NCBI RefSeq assembly: GCF_036370855.1
Contig: NC_088098.1
Location: forward strand, 33,545,981 to 33,609,980
Source: Dromaius novaehollandiae
Taxonomy: Eukaryota > Chordata > Aves > Casuariiformes > Dromaiidae
Length of the DNA stretch: 64,000 bases
Reading direction: 5' to 3'
The notes beneath the pieces are model-generated. The model had not been told where the DNA came from and ran no database searches. It saw nothing but the letters and a program-made list of their open reading frames with translations. A program made the translations under genes and the position numbers. Positions 25,801-37,592 of this stretch are shown in pieces (within the stretch, counting starts at the first letter, position 1; each line of letters begins with the position of its first letter).

Positions 25801-28748
25801 TTGATTCATTCTGTTTGGGTTTATTATGATTGATAAAGGATTTTACATATGGACAGAAATAAAAGATTATTACTGAGCCATATGAAACAAATGACAGCAT
25901 TTAGTTGTATGGACGTAATTCAGTGAGCAATCTGGAGGCAGGCAAACCAAAATTCTTGAACTAAATACCACAATTTCTTTCTGCTCATCATAATTTGCAC
26001 ACAACTTTTCTCTGTTCCTCCCCCCTCCAAAATGTGTTAGCATTTTGCTTTAGCAATAATAATAATTTGGACAGTTTTGAAATGGGATGGAACATCAAGA
26101 TGAATCAGTCCACCTTCTCCCTACGCTTCGGCATAACTCACAGACTCCTTTGGGAGCTGCATTTTGATAGAACAGCTTTCTATCAATATTGCTGTAATGA
26201 GCTTTAATATTTAAATCCTGTTACAAAGGCTCTGAATGAGCAATTAGGCGTTGAGAGTTTCTTCTTCATTATGTCATGAGGCTTTCCTTCTCCTTCTTCC
26301 CCCGTCTTCTTCCTGCTGCTGTCTGCTGATTTGTCCGGGGGAGTGTTGCCTGGTGAGGGCAGTGAGCTGAAACGAGCCAGCCGCATCCAGTGGGCATAAC
26401 CACATTAGCGAGAGACAACAAGTGCAACCAAGGGGATAAATCATTATAATAAGATCAAGTGAGGGGGTTCGTGAGACACAGGCTGGGGAATCACTACATG
26501 TTTGCCTGCTCTTCTGACTTCTTGTTACCTGCAATTGCTGTTGCCCAAAACCGGGTGCTGCGGTAGATGGACACAGTGCTGGCCCAGTTTTGTGTTCCTA
26601 CGCCATGGAGGAGCACTCAAGAGGACAGTAACAGTTTTACTTGTTCCTATTTCTAAATTCACTTGTTTCTATTGCAGTTGGGTTTCATTTTTAGAGCAGT
26701 CCAGATGCTTTCAATATCCATGTAAAAAAATCTTCAGCTATTGAAACGTGAATCATTCAAATGTGCAAAGATAGCCTTTAGCTGTTAGGAAGGAGTGAGA
26801 AAGGAAAAGAAGCATCCTAGGAAATTTCTCATTTTCTCTCTGAATTTGACTAGCAATTGCTGAAATATCAGGAGTTTGTTCCTCAGTTTATTTTTCTTAA
26901 ATTGATGAAATGTTTATTTGGCGATGCTCACACATGTATCAACATGTATTGAGGTGTCCTTTTATGTTAGTAATATGTAGCACCTCTATTTCCCCACCTG
27001 TAAAATGCAGGCAGAGATATCTGATTGACTGGTGAATCAGGCATTACTGACTGGGGGCATTAGTGAAATTACTTACTGACAGTGCATTATTTAAATCAAT
27101 ATTTGAATAATACCAAGAGTAAAGGAAAACTACAGGAAATAAGATATTTCAGTCTATAGTACATAGATCAATGAAGAGAACATCCACTCCACCAGAAAGC
27201 AATATAGTATATATGAACAATAAGTGTCTGGCATACCTGTAGTTTCGCAGAAAGGCTCCGGAAGCACTTGGCAAGATCAGTCACTGGAAATCATGTTTAA
27301 AAAAACCCCCATGAATCACAGTTAGTTATAATCTGTAATCTGCAACAGACAGTTAGCATTTTTCTAAATTACAGGCAGACAGTTGGTGTTTAATTACAAT
27401 AGACTGATATTCCAGAAACCATCAAGAGTGATGAGTAACTCATTTTAATAAATCTTAGTGAACTACGAAAAGACTTTGGTTTTGAATGGAGATCAGGCTT
27501 TGACACGAAGCCGCCTATCAGTAATGTTTCTTGCAGAGATAGTGCTGGAAGCAGAAATCTAAGGGAGATAAGCCTGAGGATGGGACTGGAAGGAAATTAA
27601 GGAACAGCTAAGTCCGGGTGCATTCCTGTTGCAGTGTGCGTCTCTGTGGTGTTTCCATGAGCTATTTGTGAGATACAGAAAGGCTGCAGGGAGTGGGCAG
27701 TTATTACAGAGAGAGTTGAAGGCATGGTCCACGCTTGAAGATGCGAGTGAGTGAGCTCATGCCACTGGCAAAAGAGTTTGACCTAAAGGGGACCCGCGCA
27801 GGGCTGGTACAAGCAATCACAGACCCCCACGAGGGCACTCGCTGCACCTCCACCGCCACGGGAGTGCTTTCCCAGGGAAAAGAGCAGGGACTTGTCAGCA
27901 CTAAATATGGTTATGTGGTGTGTTCAGACCTTGAGGAGCTTCGGTCCACCACCTGTTTCTCCTCTCCACGTAGTTTTCTTTTGTCTTAACTATATCAGGC
28001 ACAGCTAGAAGCGGTCAACGATGTTGGACTGTGATGACTTAGAGAGGGGACAAATATCTTACTAAAAAGCTTATAAAATTAACATTACTCACATCCTTTA
28101 ACTACTAATAACAGCTAACAAGAACAGCTTGTTGGTCTGAGATCTGAATTCATATTTATATTCCCAAAGAAGGGCCAAGTTTTTAGAGCTCCTGCTTTTA
28201 CTGCTCGCGGAGTGCCAACCCGCACGGGAATTGGAGGGGCTTCAGAAAGGGACCACGCACGCTGACCCAGCAGATGCTGACCCAGGCATTGCTCTCTGGA
28301 AAGCAAAATATCCCAAACTGCTGAGTCTCTGACACTCTGTACAGGCCCCAAATGGCTCCTCCTGGCAATGATTGCCTTGTCAAAAATGGGGGACTGCTCT
28401 GCTGCAGCAATTTTCATTTTCAAGATACAGCTCCCTACCATACTTTGACCACACAGCTATACGACTCTCCAGAAAACCAAATGTCAAATTCAATTTTAAA
28501 TCAGAGATTTCACTTTCAGGAACTCATTATCTGTTAATTTTTAAATGGGTAAAGTTCCTGAATACCTTTTCAACACCCAGGTTTATCTCCTTTAGTTACA
28601 GCCTGCCACAGACCTCTGTCTAAGCAAAAATAATTCTTGCAGCTTCTGCAGTGTGCCTGCATTTTATATGGAAGAGAAAGCAGCAGCAAACCCTCAGTGT
28701 CTGACAGACTTAGACTTGAGAGCAGACTCACTTCCAGAAGAAAAAGAT

Positions 28749-28773
28749 ACAACTCCACTTTCAGTGGAGTTGT
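28749..28773. repeat. Perfect hairpin palindrome, 11-bp arms
   Basis: Arms acaactccact and agtggagttgt are exact inverted copies separated by three bases (ttc). No coding or RNA gene context explains it. It could be a transcription-factor palindrome, a hairpin in an unrecognised transcript, or chance. Confidence 0.85.
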
Positions 28774-31700
28774 GCCTGGCTATACCGCTTAGGAACGTGA
28801 CCCCAGTTTGGCATCACCTACCACTGGAAGGTGATACCTCCTCCAAGCCTCAGGCCACAGAGTCTCTGGCAAGAAAAAGATTCTCTTCCAATATTTCTCC
28901 CTTTCAAATCTCTTCTAGCCATAATCATTTCATGCAGGGCTTTTGCAGAAGAAAGAATTAAAGAACTACATGCAGCTAGAACAAACCCTCTTGGTTATTG
29001 TCACAGTGCTCCCCACCCACACATTTTACAGCAATTACTCTTCATATAGGCTTGGAGATAATTAATTACAGACATTCACTTTTAAAAAAAATATGAATAG
29101 TTAATTCTTGTTTGGACAACAGTATTATCAGACCAATTCTTAATTGCAGTTTGAACATTCATTGGACGATATTATTCCCTAATAACTGGAACTTGTAATT
29201 CTATTAATATTTGCTGAAAGAAAAGTGCTGACACAAAAATACCAGCTCTTACAGTTAATTTTTTTGGCTGAAAGAATATAATGCTTTTTGAGGGGTTCTA
29301 ATTTTCTCTAAATATTAATTTCTGTCCAGTGTTTTTGCTGAACAATTAGTTTTGATCTATTTATAGCCACTTCTAAAGCATGTGTTCCCTTTAGCACTAT
29401 TTGACTTTTAAGACACATTCCCTTTATATTTTTCTTTAATTAAAAGAACCTTATTTAACAGAAGAAATATAATCACAGAATAATCAGCTGAATGCTGCAG
29501 GTGTGGATTGACGCACTGTGTGAGGTATCAGTTCTCATGCCTGGCTTGAAGCATGGCCTGTAAGTGCCATAGCGAAACCTGTTCCCTCTGAACCAGTAAA
29601 CACAAGTGACTGTAGCCTCACTGGCTTGCGTGGTGCCAGGCTGGAAGGGCTCTTTTTGGAGCCACAAGAGTCAGAAACTTACCTTTGGAAACTCGTATTA
29701 AAGCTGAGGATGAGCAAAATTTCAGGATAATTTCAGGCTGTGTAAGTGTATAGTGTGGCCCCGTGTTGCCTTGTGGGCTGTCTGCTCTGACACGCAGCAG
29801 GGCCGAACCCCGCTGTGCTGGGAGAGTGGGAGGCTGCAGAGGTTTGCAACGGTTGCAGCAAGCATCATATCATTCCCTGAGTGTGCCTGAGATGGCAGCA
29901 GCTCCCTCAGCACCCCTGCACCTAGAGAAGGAAGGAAAGTTATTCCTGAAGCCACAGCATCACTTTTTAAAAGGAAATCATTCCCTCTTTTAGAGTATTG
30001 GCAGGAATGCAGTTGTTAACCAAACAAAAAAAGACATTCCATATCAAGCATGAACCAACAACTTGAAGTTGCATGAAAGCCTAGGTTTGGTAGTGTGAGA
30101 TGCTTTGCAAATTGTCTTCTCGTGCAAAATTGTCTAAGGGCCTTGAAAAAATATTGGCTAAGTCGTACAGCTGCCATATTCCCGGAGGGTCTTGAAAAAT
30201 CTCTGCTGGGAATGTGGTAGCCAACCTGATCTCTGATGCAAAGTCAGTGAAACTACACTATGGAAAAATATATCGGGGTGAACTTAGTTGTCCTGTGTCC
30301 TGCCCTAAAACCTTTATTTATATTGGAAAAGCGGGGGAAGAGATTTTTGACAAACATTCGGCGAGCTCTTTGTTCTGCAACATGCTGAGCACAAACATGA
30401 ACATGTGTCAGTACCGATGTTAAGCAACACGAAACAACAGCCATTTTCCCTAGCAGAGGTTAACCGGTGTGTGCTTGCGCAGGGCAGAGAAGTGACCGGC
30501 CACAGCCAACAAGCTCCTCTCCTCCCGTCTGGAGGCTGGGGAGCCTGGCAGCCTCGCGCCCGCTGTGGCCATCGGAGCCCCCCCCGCCAAAGCCCGGGGG
30601 CATGTGCACAGCCCTGTCCCTGGCTGGGTGTTTGCTTTGCACATTTTCTTGCTGGTAAGAAACCAAAATTGTCCAAAGATGGAACACCTCTGCAGGCTGG
30701 TCCCAGCAAATGCTCACAGCCTTCCCCTTCCTGGTGCCTGCTCTGGAGACAAGACCTGCCACCAAAGGGGCTCTCACTGCCCCTGCAGCCACCACCACAG
30801 ATATCCGATGCCAGGAAGCACCTAAATTACTCCCAAATTCCTCCATCAGGGGAGAGAAGGAAGTGCTTAATGTTTAGCTGAACCTCCCCCTTCAAAGACC
30901 ACCTCTTTCTCCTGGCGCCTCTGTGGGGAGCACAGACACAGGCATGAACTGTGCACGCTGACTTTGCACTCTTGGCTCCTCAAATATTGGTTCAGCAGTG
31001 CCTACAGCAGGCAGTTTGGATGCCAGCTCTAGACTGCTATTTCTGGACCCCTGGAGACAGCTACTCTTTCCTTTGGGACAAAATACATTAAAAAAAATAT
31101 TTTATCCCAGGAGATAAAACACGCCTCCAAGCACAGCAGACAAGTGCTTGTGCAATAGAGCCAGATGTCCACAGCGTGGTGCCAGTGTAACGCGGTCTGC
31201 GCTCCTGGCAGCCAAGGCAACTTCTGCAGGGGAGGCAGCGCGTGTTTTTTGCACTGTGACAAAGGGTCTTCCTCCTCCAGGTTTCCAAATGCTTACATAG
31301 CTCAACGTATTGCTCTTTCAGGCCCACTTCTGTTCTCTCAGGGTGAAATAGTCCTAAGCCGGTATGGATTCACCACTTTAAGTGGGTTTCAGGTCTTTCA
31401 GCAGGGTCTGCACAAGTGGAAAGGTTAAATTTAAGACCTGTCAACAGTGACTGGCAAACAGGCATTCCCCAGCACTGCTGCAACCTCTTGGGTTGTTTGA
31501 GGCCAGCGTCCACCAGCGACTACAGCAGAGCCAGAAGAGTATGGGGGGGTGAAAGTTTCTGGGCCCTTTCTGATGGCAAAATGGGTTTCTGAATACTTTC
31601 GCCCCACGTTTCAGCTTTGTGCATGAAACTATGGCTTTGTCTAAAAACAAACCTGGTTTGTTTTCATCGATATAGACCCAGTGAGGTGGACAAGCAAGTT

Positions 31701-32715
31701 ATCCAAACCCATCTGTGGTCTGAAGAACATCTAAGACAGAGAGGGTGGTGATGTTCCTAGGGCTTTCACAACCTTTTTATTTCTTGCTAAAGGGAAGGTA
31801 TTCTTAAGGAGGCAGAAAACCCTCTGCAAACTTGAAATCCTGAGAAGGGAGTGTGGATATATTGACACCAGCATGCTGCCATGTCCTGCTAGGCAGACAC
31901 AACTGTACTGAAGACTGGCACAAACTGCAGGTAAATGACTTACTGATATTTCCCGTTCAAGATCTCTTCACATCTGAATGAGCCTTTTTGGAGGCTCATT
32001 GATAATTAAACAGATAAAGTGAGTTCAACCCTTGACAGTGGGTTAAACAGACTAGAGAAAAGAAGCCCAGCTCGTTTTTCCACTGAGTTAACACTGTGCA
32101 GACTGTATCTTAAGCAATGCCAATGAGCGCTATCTGTCTTAAGGGAGTTGCTACCTATGTAGCTAGCAAAGCCTGACTTGCATTTTTGTTTCCCAGACCC
32201 TCACTTTACAGCGTTAATCACTGCCTTTTGGAAACCATAAGAGCTGTCGGGTAGATGCCGCTGCCCATGATTGTGTAGCTTTGAGCCACCACCAGTAGAA
32301 ACCATAATGTTCCCCACCTCGTGCATCGATCTGTTTTTGGAAAGTGCATTTGTTATTATTACAGCTGTCAGTTACACAATACACTCCGTCTGCTTGGCCC
32401 CAAATATCTAGTGCGTGGCATTTGCCTATTAAATGTGATGCAAGACTCTCCAAAAACCTTATGAGTTTCAGTGAGCGTAACCAAGAAGACTGATGACCCC
32501 TCAGTGCAACGTGAAGAATTGATGCTTTGTGACATAGAACACCAGACAGTTCTAAAACAAAGAGCTGTTTATCAAAATGAAAATAAAACTTGGAAGGTAG
32601 TTAGGAATTCATGCAATCTGTAATGTAGTAAAAAATGTCCACAGTAGTACATCCTCACTTGAACACACCTACTGTATGGCTATTTATACTTCTGTCACTG
32701 GGGCACCTGCATGGG

Positions 32716-32732
32716 TTTTTTTTTTTTTTTTT
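32716..32732. repeat. Poly(T) run of 17
   Basis: An uninterrupted T homopolymer between catggg and ggcagg. The minus strand could be read as a poly(A) tail, but I recognise no retroposed sequence next to it. Confidence 0.85.
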
Positions 32733-34004
32733 GGCAGGAACAATAGATGTTTGAGCATCAAGTGGCGCTGCATTTAAAGTCTGGCAGATGGGTCTGTATG
32801 ATTCACAAAATGACGTTATCGTCTTGCTCTGATAATATGTTTTAGGTGAAGGCTCTGAAACATGTGATGAGTGTAAATAGGTAGAATACTGCAAAGTTGT
32901 GTGAACTCTGCAGGTACGTACTGCAAACACCAAAATCTGGATGCGGGTCTAATACAAGATGTGAACAGATGTAGGCTGCAGACAAAGGGGAAGAGGTGTC
33001 TTTTAACAATAAAACAAACAACGTAACATGAAGGAATTTCAGCACAGAAAAAGCTTTCCAGAGGTAAGAACCAAAATGTTTGCAGAAGAACCCTAATAGA
33101 AGTCAAAATCCTGTGTTTTGCAATAAACAGATGAAAGCAGACTGCCGTGAGCTTATGAGACATAAGGGATTCAGATTAATGCTTTCAGTAATAGAAAAAG
33201 ATTTCAGCAACTGCTGATCTAAACAGTCATTTGTTTTTGTCTGAAAGACCTCGAATCCCAGGGCTGGAGGGGAAGTGTCCTGTGTTGGTGATGGAAACCA
33301 AGCAGAGCTCTTTTGCAGTGCATCTTCTGAGGATCTGAAATTAAAAACCAGCTGTCACAAGACCAGAGTACTTCGTGGTGTGGTGCCAAAGCTCCCAAAT
33401 AACTAGCAGGGGTGATTAGAGATGCGGTTCCCAGACTGCCGACTGCCACAGCTCTACTGATAGCATTTTGACATTGAGGGTGTTGTGGGCGTCAGTGGCT
33501 GTTTGCCTTAGCCAGGCATCTAGGAAATCTGTGACTTTATGCAACTCAGTTTTCCTTTCTTAACAAAAGAGTCTAGACCTCATGACGGCAGTGAAAAACC
33601 AGACTCACAGCAACTGAACCAAACATTAGGCTTATTTCCAAAAACTGTACTTTCATGTTTGCTCTCAGAAGTCGTAAGAAAGGAGATTGATAGTTTGAAA
33701 GGAAAAGGAGAAAGTTTTCACAGTTGCATGCTGGTGGAAGAGTGCTGCTGGAGGAATGTTTGGTACATTATCATGTTGCAAAATGGTTCTTTTTCATATT
33801 GAACACAGTGGGAGGGATGAGGGGTGATCTGTGAAGCTAAGGCTCAATTTAATTGCAATGAAATCTTGCAGCGCAAAAAAGCATTGTACTTTAAACTTTT
33901 CTTCATCTAAAAGCCCACAAATTCCTGTACAGAGTGGCAGTTACAGACATGAAATAGATATCAATAATTTAATAAATGGTAGGTAAATAATTTTATAAAC
34001 TGTA

Positions 34005-34072
34005 ACTGAAAACACATTTTCCCATTTGAACTATATGTACTGAAAACACGTTTTCCCGTTTGAACTGTATGT
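34005..34072. repeat. Two-copy tandem duplication of a 34-bp unit
   Basis: Copy one (34,005-34,038) and copy two (34,039-34,072) both start actgaaaacac and end tatgt. They differ at three positions, all A in copy one and G in copy two (cacatttt/cacgtttt, cccattt/cccgttt, actatat/actgtat). They abut exactly. Confidence 0.93.
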
Positions 34073-36167
34073 CTTTTAATAACTAGGATGTCTTGCTTAC
34101 AGAACTGTCCATGTAATGATGGAGAGCCAGAACTCTTCTGTGAATCTTCCAGAACAGATAAGTTTCCCTGTAACAGACTTGGTGAGGAACATGGCTGTGT
34201 AATTATATTTATTGACCAGTATGTATTCTGGAGATACTTGAAAAAGTACAGTAAATTAAGTTGAAGTGGATAACATTTCATTCGTTCACTAACAAAAAGA
34301 CGTGAATAAGAAGAAGAAAACTGGAAGGTCCTAAAGACATAGTAAGAGGTAAAATGTATGAAAACCTGTATGGATGCTTCAGGAGAGGGGAAAAGAAAAC
34401 TTTACATGTGGAAGACCATGCACTTCCATGAAGATGCAAATGCTAACAGTACATTTTGTTCAAATGTTTTTACATTCCCATTGATGTTGAGTGATGTGGG
34501 TGATGAATAATGTGAGGGATTGTAAAGGTTGCCTTTCAAGTTGGAAAATTTGTAACAGTTTATTTTATGTATATTTTGTTATTTGCAAGCTACTTAAAAT
34601 GTTCTGTAATAACATGATCACTGCAGTTCTGGCAAAACTAAGTCTAGTAAGCTTTGCTGTGTTCATGTTTTGTGTGTATATGTATACCACATATGCATGC
34701 ACAAGCAGTGCTCAGAAAAGGAAACACACCACTGAACCTTTTAACTCTGCTGCTGCAAAGCAGCCAGCAGTTCTGCCAGAGAAACTGCAGTCCCACACGG
34801 AAACGCCCGTCCACGGGTGCACCAAGAGCAGAGAGGAACAGGAGGGCAGCAGTAGGCCAGGAGGGTCTCCACAATTCGGTTTCAGAGGCTATGAACAAGA
34901 AACAGAGGGATGATAGTTCACAAACTGTAGGAAAGGAGGTTATCTGCTGTATGCTAGAAGATGCTGAGATGCTTTGTCATGGTTTTTGAAAAACCTGAGA
35001 ATTGTCAACCAGAGTTGCCAAATGCTGTCCTTAATGTGGCAACACTTCTGCACCTTACGCCAAGAAGTTTTTTACACTGAGCAAAGGAAATGCAAGCGGA
35101 ACTGGAAAGTGTTTTTCTTTTCTAGGAAAAAAATATGATCTTAAACAAATTTATTTACTTGGGACAATGATATCTGTTCAGAAGCAGAAAAGGGTTTGCT
35201 TATCATGATGCAAAAAGCAGAATTTCTACAGTGGTACCAGGACAGCAATAATATGGCATTTGACTTCCAGACTAACCTTGCTTATTTTTTTAAGGAGACT
35301 TTTATACTCTCCATGTAAAACATCATAATAATGGCAGAAGCATTAAAGGAGTAAAGGCGCTGGTAAAGCAGTGTGTCAAACCTTTCCAATTTTAACTCAT
35401 CGATCTTACCATGTTCCTAGCGTTTTTCCTGTCATGGCAGGTAAGACATGGATGTGGATAAGGACAGATCCACCTGTTCAATGGCTGTGGTATATCTACA
35501 GGTGGGAAGTTAAAAGTAAATCCTAAATATTTTTGGCTTTTGAGTTTGATGTTTGCTTTTTGCATGCCTGCATCACCTGATACCACGAAAGACAGTATAA
35601 CTTTCCACTGGGGACTTTCTATGTTTTTTTTAATCACCAGATATGGAACAAGGTGATTTCTATCAAAATATTGGGGTATTTAATCAGGAGTTCAAATTAG
35701 TCCCCCTCAACTTTGGAAAATAGAGAAAGGTAGGAAGCACACTTTTCCTATAATTCTTACAGGATCTACCAAAAGCAGTAGTGGCAACTTTATTTAAAAG
35801 AAGAAAAAAAAGAAAATATTGTATAATACTGAATAACTGATACCTATGAACATTATACAGTGAAGCAGCTGTTGGCAACCTCTGCATAAAGAATTTATTT
35901 GTAAATACCAGTTTTGTGAAAGGTTTATCTGTCGCTGTTACTGATGAAGAACTGCTTTTAAGCAATAAAATAAATAGTGCCGTTGTAGCTTATTTGATGG
36001 ACTCTGCTTTTGAAAGGAATGATACCGATGAAGCTTTTGCTTTGTATATAAATCACAAGGACAGGAATATCATGTGGATGCTATTGGGAGAAAAAGGCTA
36101 CTAACCTAAACATAGAGTTTATGATTCTGCTTGAAAACACTTGGAATAAGGTGTAGTTTGCAAACCT

Positions 36168-36290
36168 GACATATACATATACGTATACCTATACATACAT
36201 TTATACATACGCATACATTTATACATATACATACGTATATGTATATGTATATGTATACATACATATATGTATGTATATGATGATATACAC
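36168..36290. repeat. Impure (TATACA/TACATA)n microsatellite
   Basis: About 120 bp of alternating TATACA, TACATA and GTATAT units with scattered changes (cctatacatacatttatac, gtatatgtatatgtat). The left half reads mainly tatac/catac and the right half mainly gtatat, so the two halves are near inverted copies around 36,230. It is nearly pure purine-pyrimidine alternation and could extrude a hairpin. Confidence 0.9.
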
Positions 36291-37550
36291 ATCAGCAGGA
36301 TCTTGTTCTCACTGCCCAGTTCTGAGGGTGCTACCATGACTCGTTATGAGTCCTCAGTGTTGGACAGAAACGCTCCAAAGCTGATGCTTTTAGGTTAAGA
36401 GCAGGGCTTATTTCTGCACATTGGGCTGCAGTACATATTTAGAAAAAGCAAATGACAATTGCAAAATGAGATTATGATGAAGCAGACCCTTTTTAGTGCC
36501 TTTGAAATAAAACATGAGCAGTTTAGTGAGGAGCAAACTGACCTCTTAAAGTGCCCTATCCAGTCCTCCTCTCAAGTGAAGGAGGCTGTGGCATGTTCCG
36601 CTTCAGATGATTTAGCAGCAGCCATTTCAGAAATAGCCTCAATACCTTAAAAGGAAACATCCTTTAAACTAATCACACATTGGAATCCTGGAAAGGTGGC
36701 ATAACTCAGAAAAAACCTGAGTACAACATGAATTCTTTCAAAAGAAAGAAACAGCTTGTGAAAGAGTCTGAGGAGAATTATTGGACCACTTAGCTATTCC
36801 TCTAACCACTGGGTCTTGACTAAGCAGTAAATGAATACAGATTACAAAAATATGCACTAGTGCTGAATCACCAAATGGACATAAAGAACCCTTCTCCAGA
36901 GGAAGAAAACATTAGATCCACAGAGACTTCCTTGTTTGCTGCTGAGGATGTTCTCCAAAAGCTGGAATGAAAGAAGCATGACAGCTCGAATTTATTCCTC
37001 ATGCTTCAGAAGTATCTGACATATATAAAGCAGGATGATAAAGGAAATTAACAGTCTTTCTTTCAGAAGAAAGAGGCTTTGTGACTGTCATAGCATGACA
37101 GATTCCCAAGGGCTATAGCTCTGCTTTGCTCTGCTGTTCAGAAATCCTGGCAAGTTTTAGTGAGTACTGTAGCTGATGTTCAGTAAGCTAATGTTCGGCA
37201 TAGACATGTTTCTTCTCAGGATGACAGCAGGAATCTCCCTGGACAAAGGATTGGTTATTAATAGTTTTAACAATGCAGGACTTTGTCTGAGGGGCCCTTC
37301 AGAGTCTCCTTGCTTATCTTCTGAAAGTTACCACTCTCCTGTTCAAGACTGCTTCTTTGGGTAGACTCCATGAAACAGACAGAAAAATGAATGGTGACCA
37401 ACTCAGTAAATCTACAGTTCTGTACTTTTATCATTTTAAATATACCTGTAAGTGAGAATTCCTCTATCCTAAGAAAAAATCTCCTTGGGTGTCATGCAAC
37501 TTACTGAAAATGGAGGCCAGCAGATAATTTGCTGAATCCACTGCAGGTCC

Positions 37551-37592
37551 TTCCCTCTCTCCCTCCCTTCCTTCCTTCCCATCTCTCTATCT
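37551..37592. repeat. Polypyrimidine CCTT/CTCC tract
   Basis: About 40 bases of C and T only, apart from isolated purines at the end, with a core of cccttccttccttccc. A simple-sequence tract that may adopt a triplex. Confidence 0.7.

Larger units (their letters stand above)
19881..36167. other. Large gene-free stretch, partly AT-rich
   Basis: No gene recognised. AT-rich parts with many TAAT-type homeodomain-like sites occur at about 22,190-22,800, 27,290-27,480 and 29,040-29,470. A GC-rich patch at about 30,450-30,640 holds open frames on both strands, the mark of composition rather than coding. A plus-strand frame of 139 codons from an ATG at 34,494 is the longest; it has a hydrophobic stretch but no recognisable family. 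Confidence 0.5.

Noticed and set aside
26990-27080. Possible further MIR/L2 piece (ctatttccccacctgtaaaatg)
   Set aside because: Only about 25 bases resemble the repeat, which is too little to support a feature.
30405-30881. A 158-codon plus-strand frame and overlapping 128- and 131-codon minus-strand frames
   Set aside because: Mutually overlapping frames on both strands in a GC-rich patch, all low in distinctive motifs. This is the pattern of composition rather than coding.
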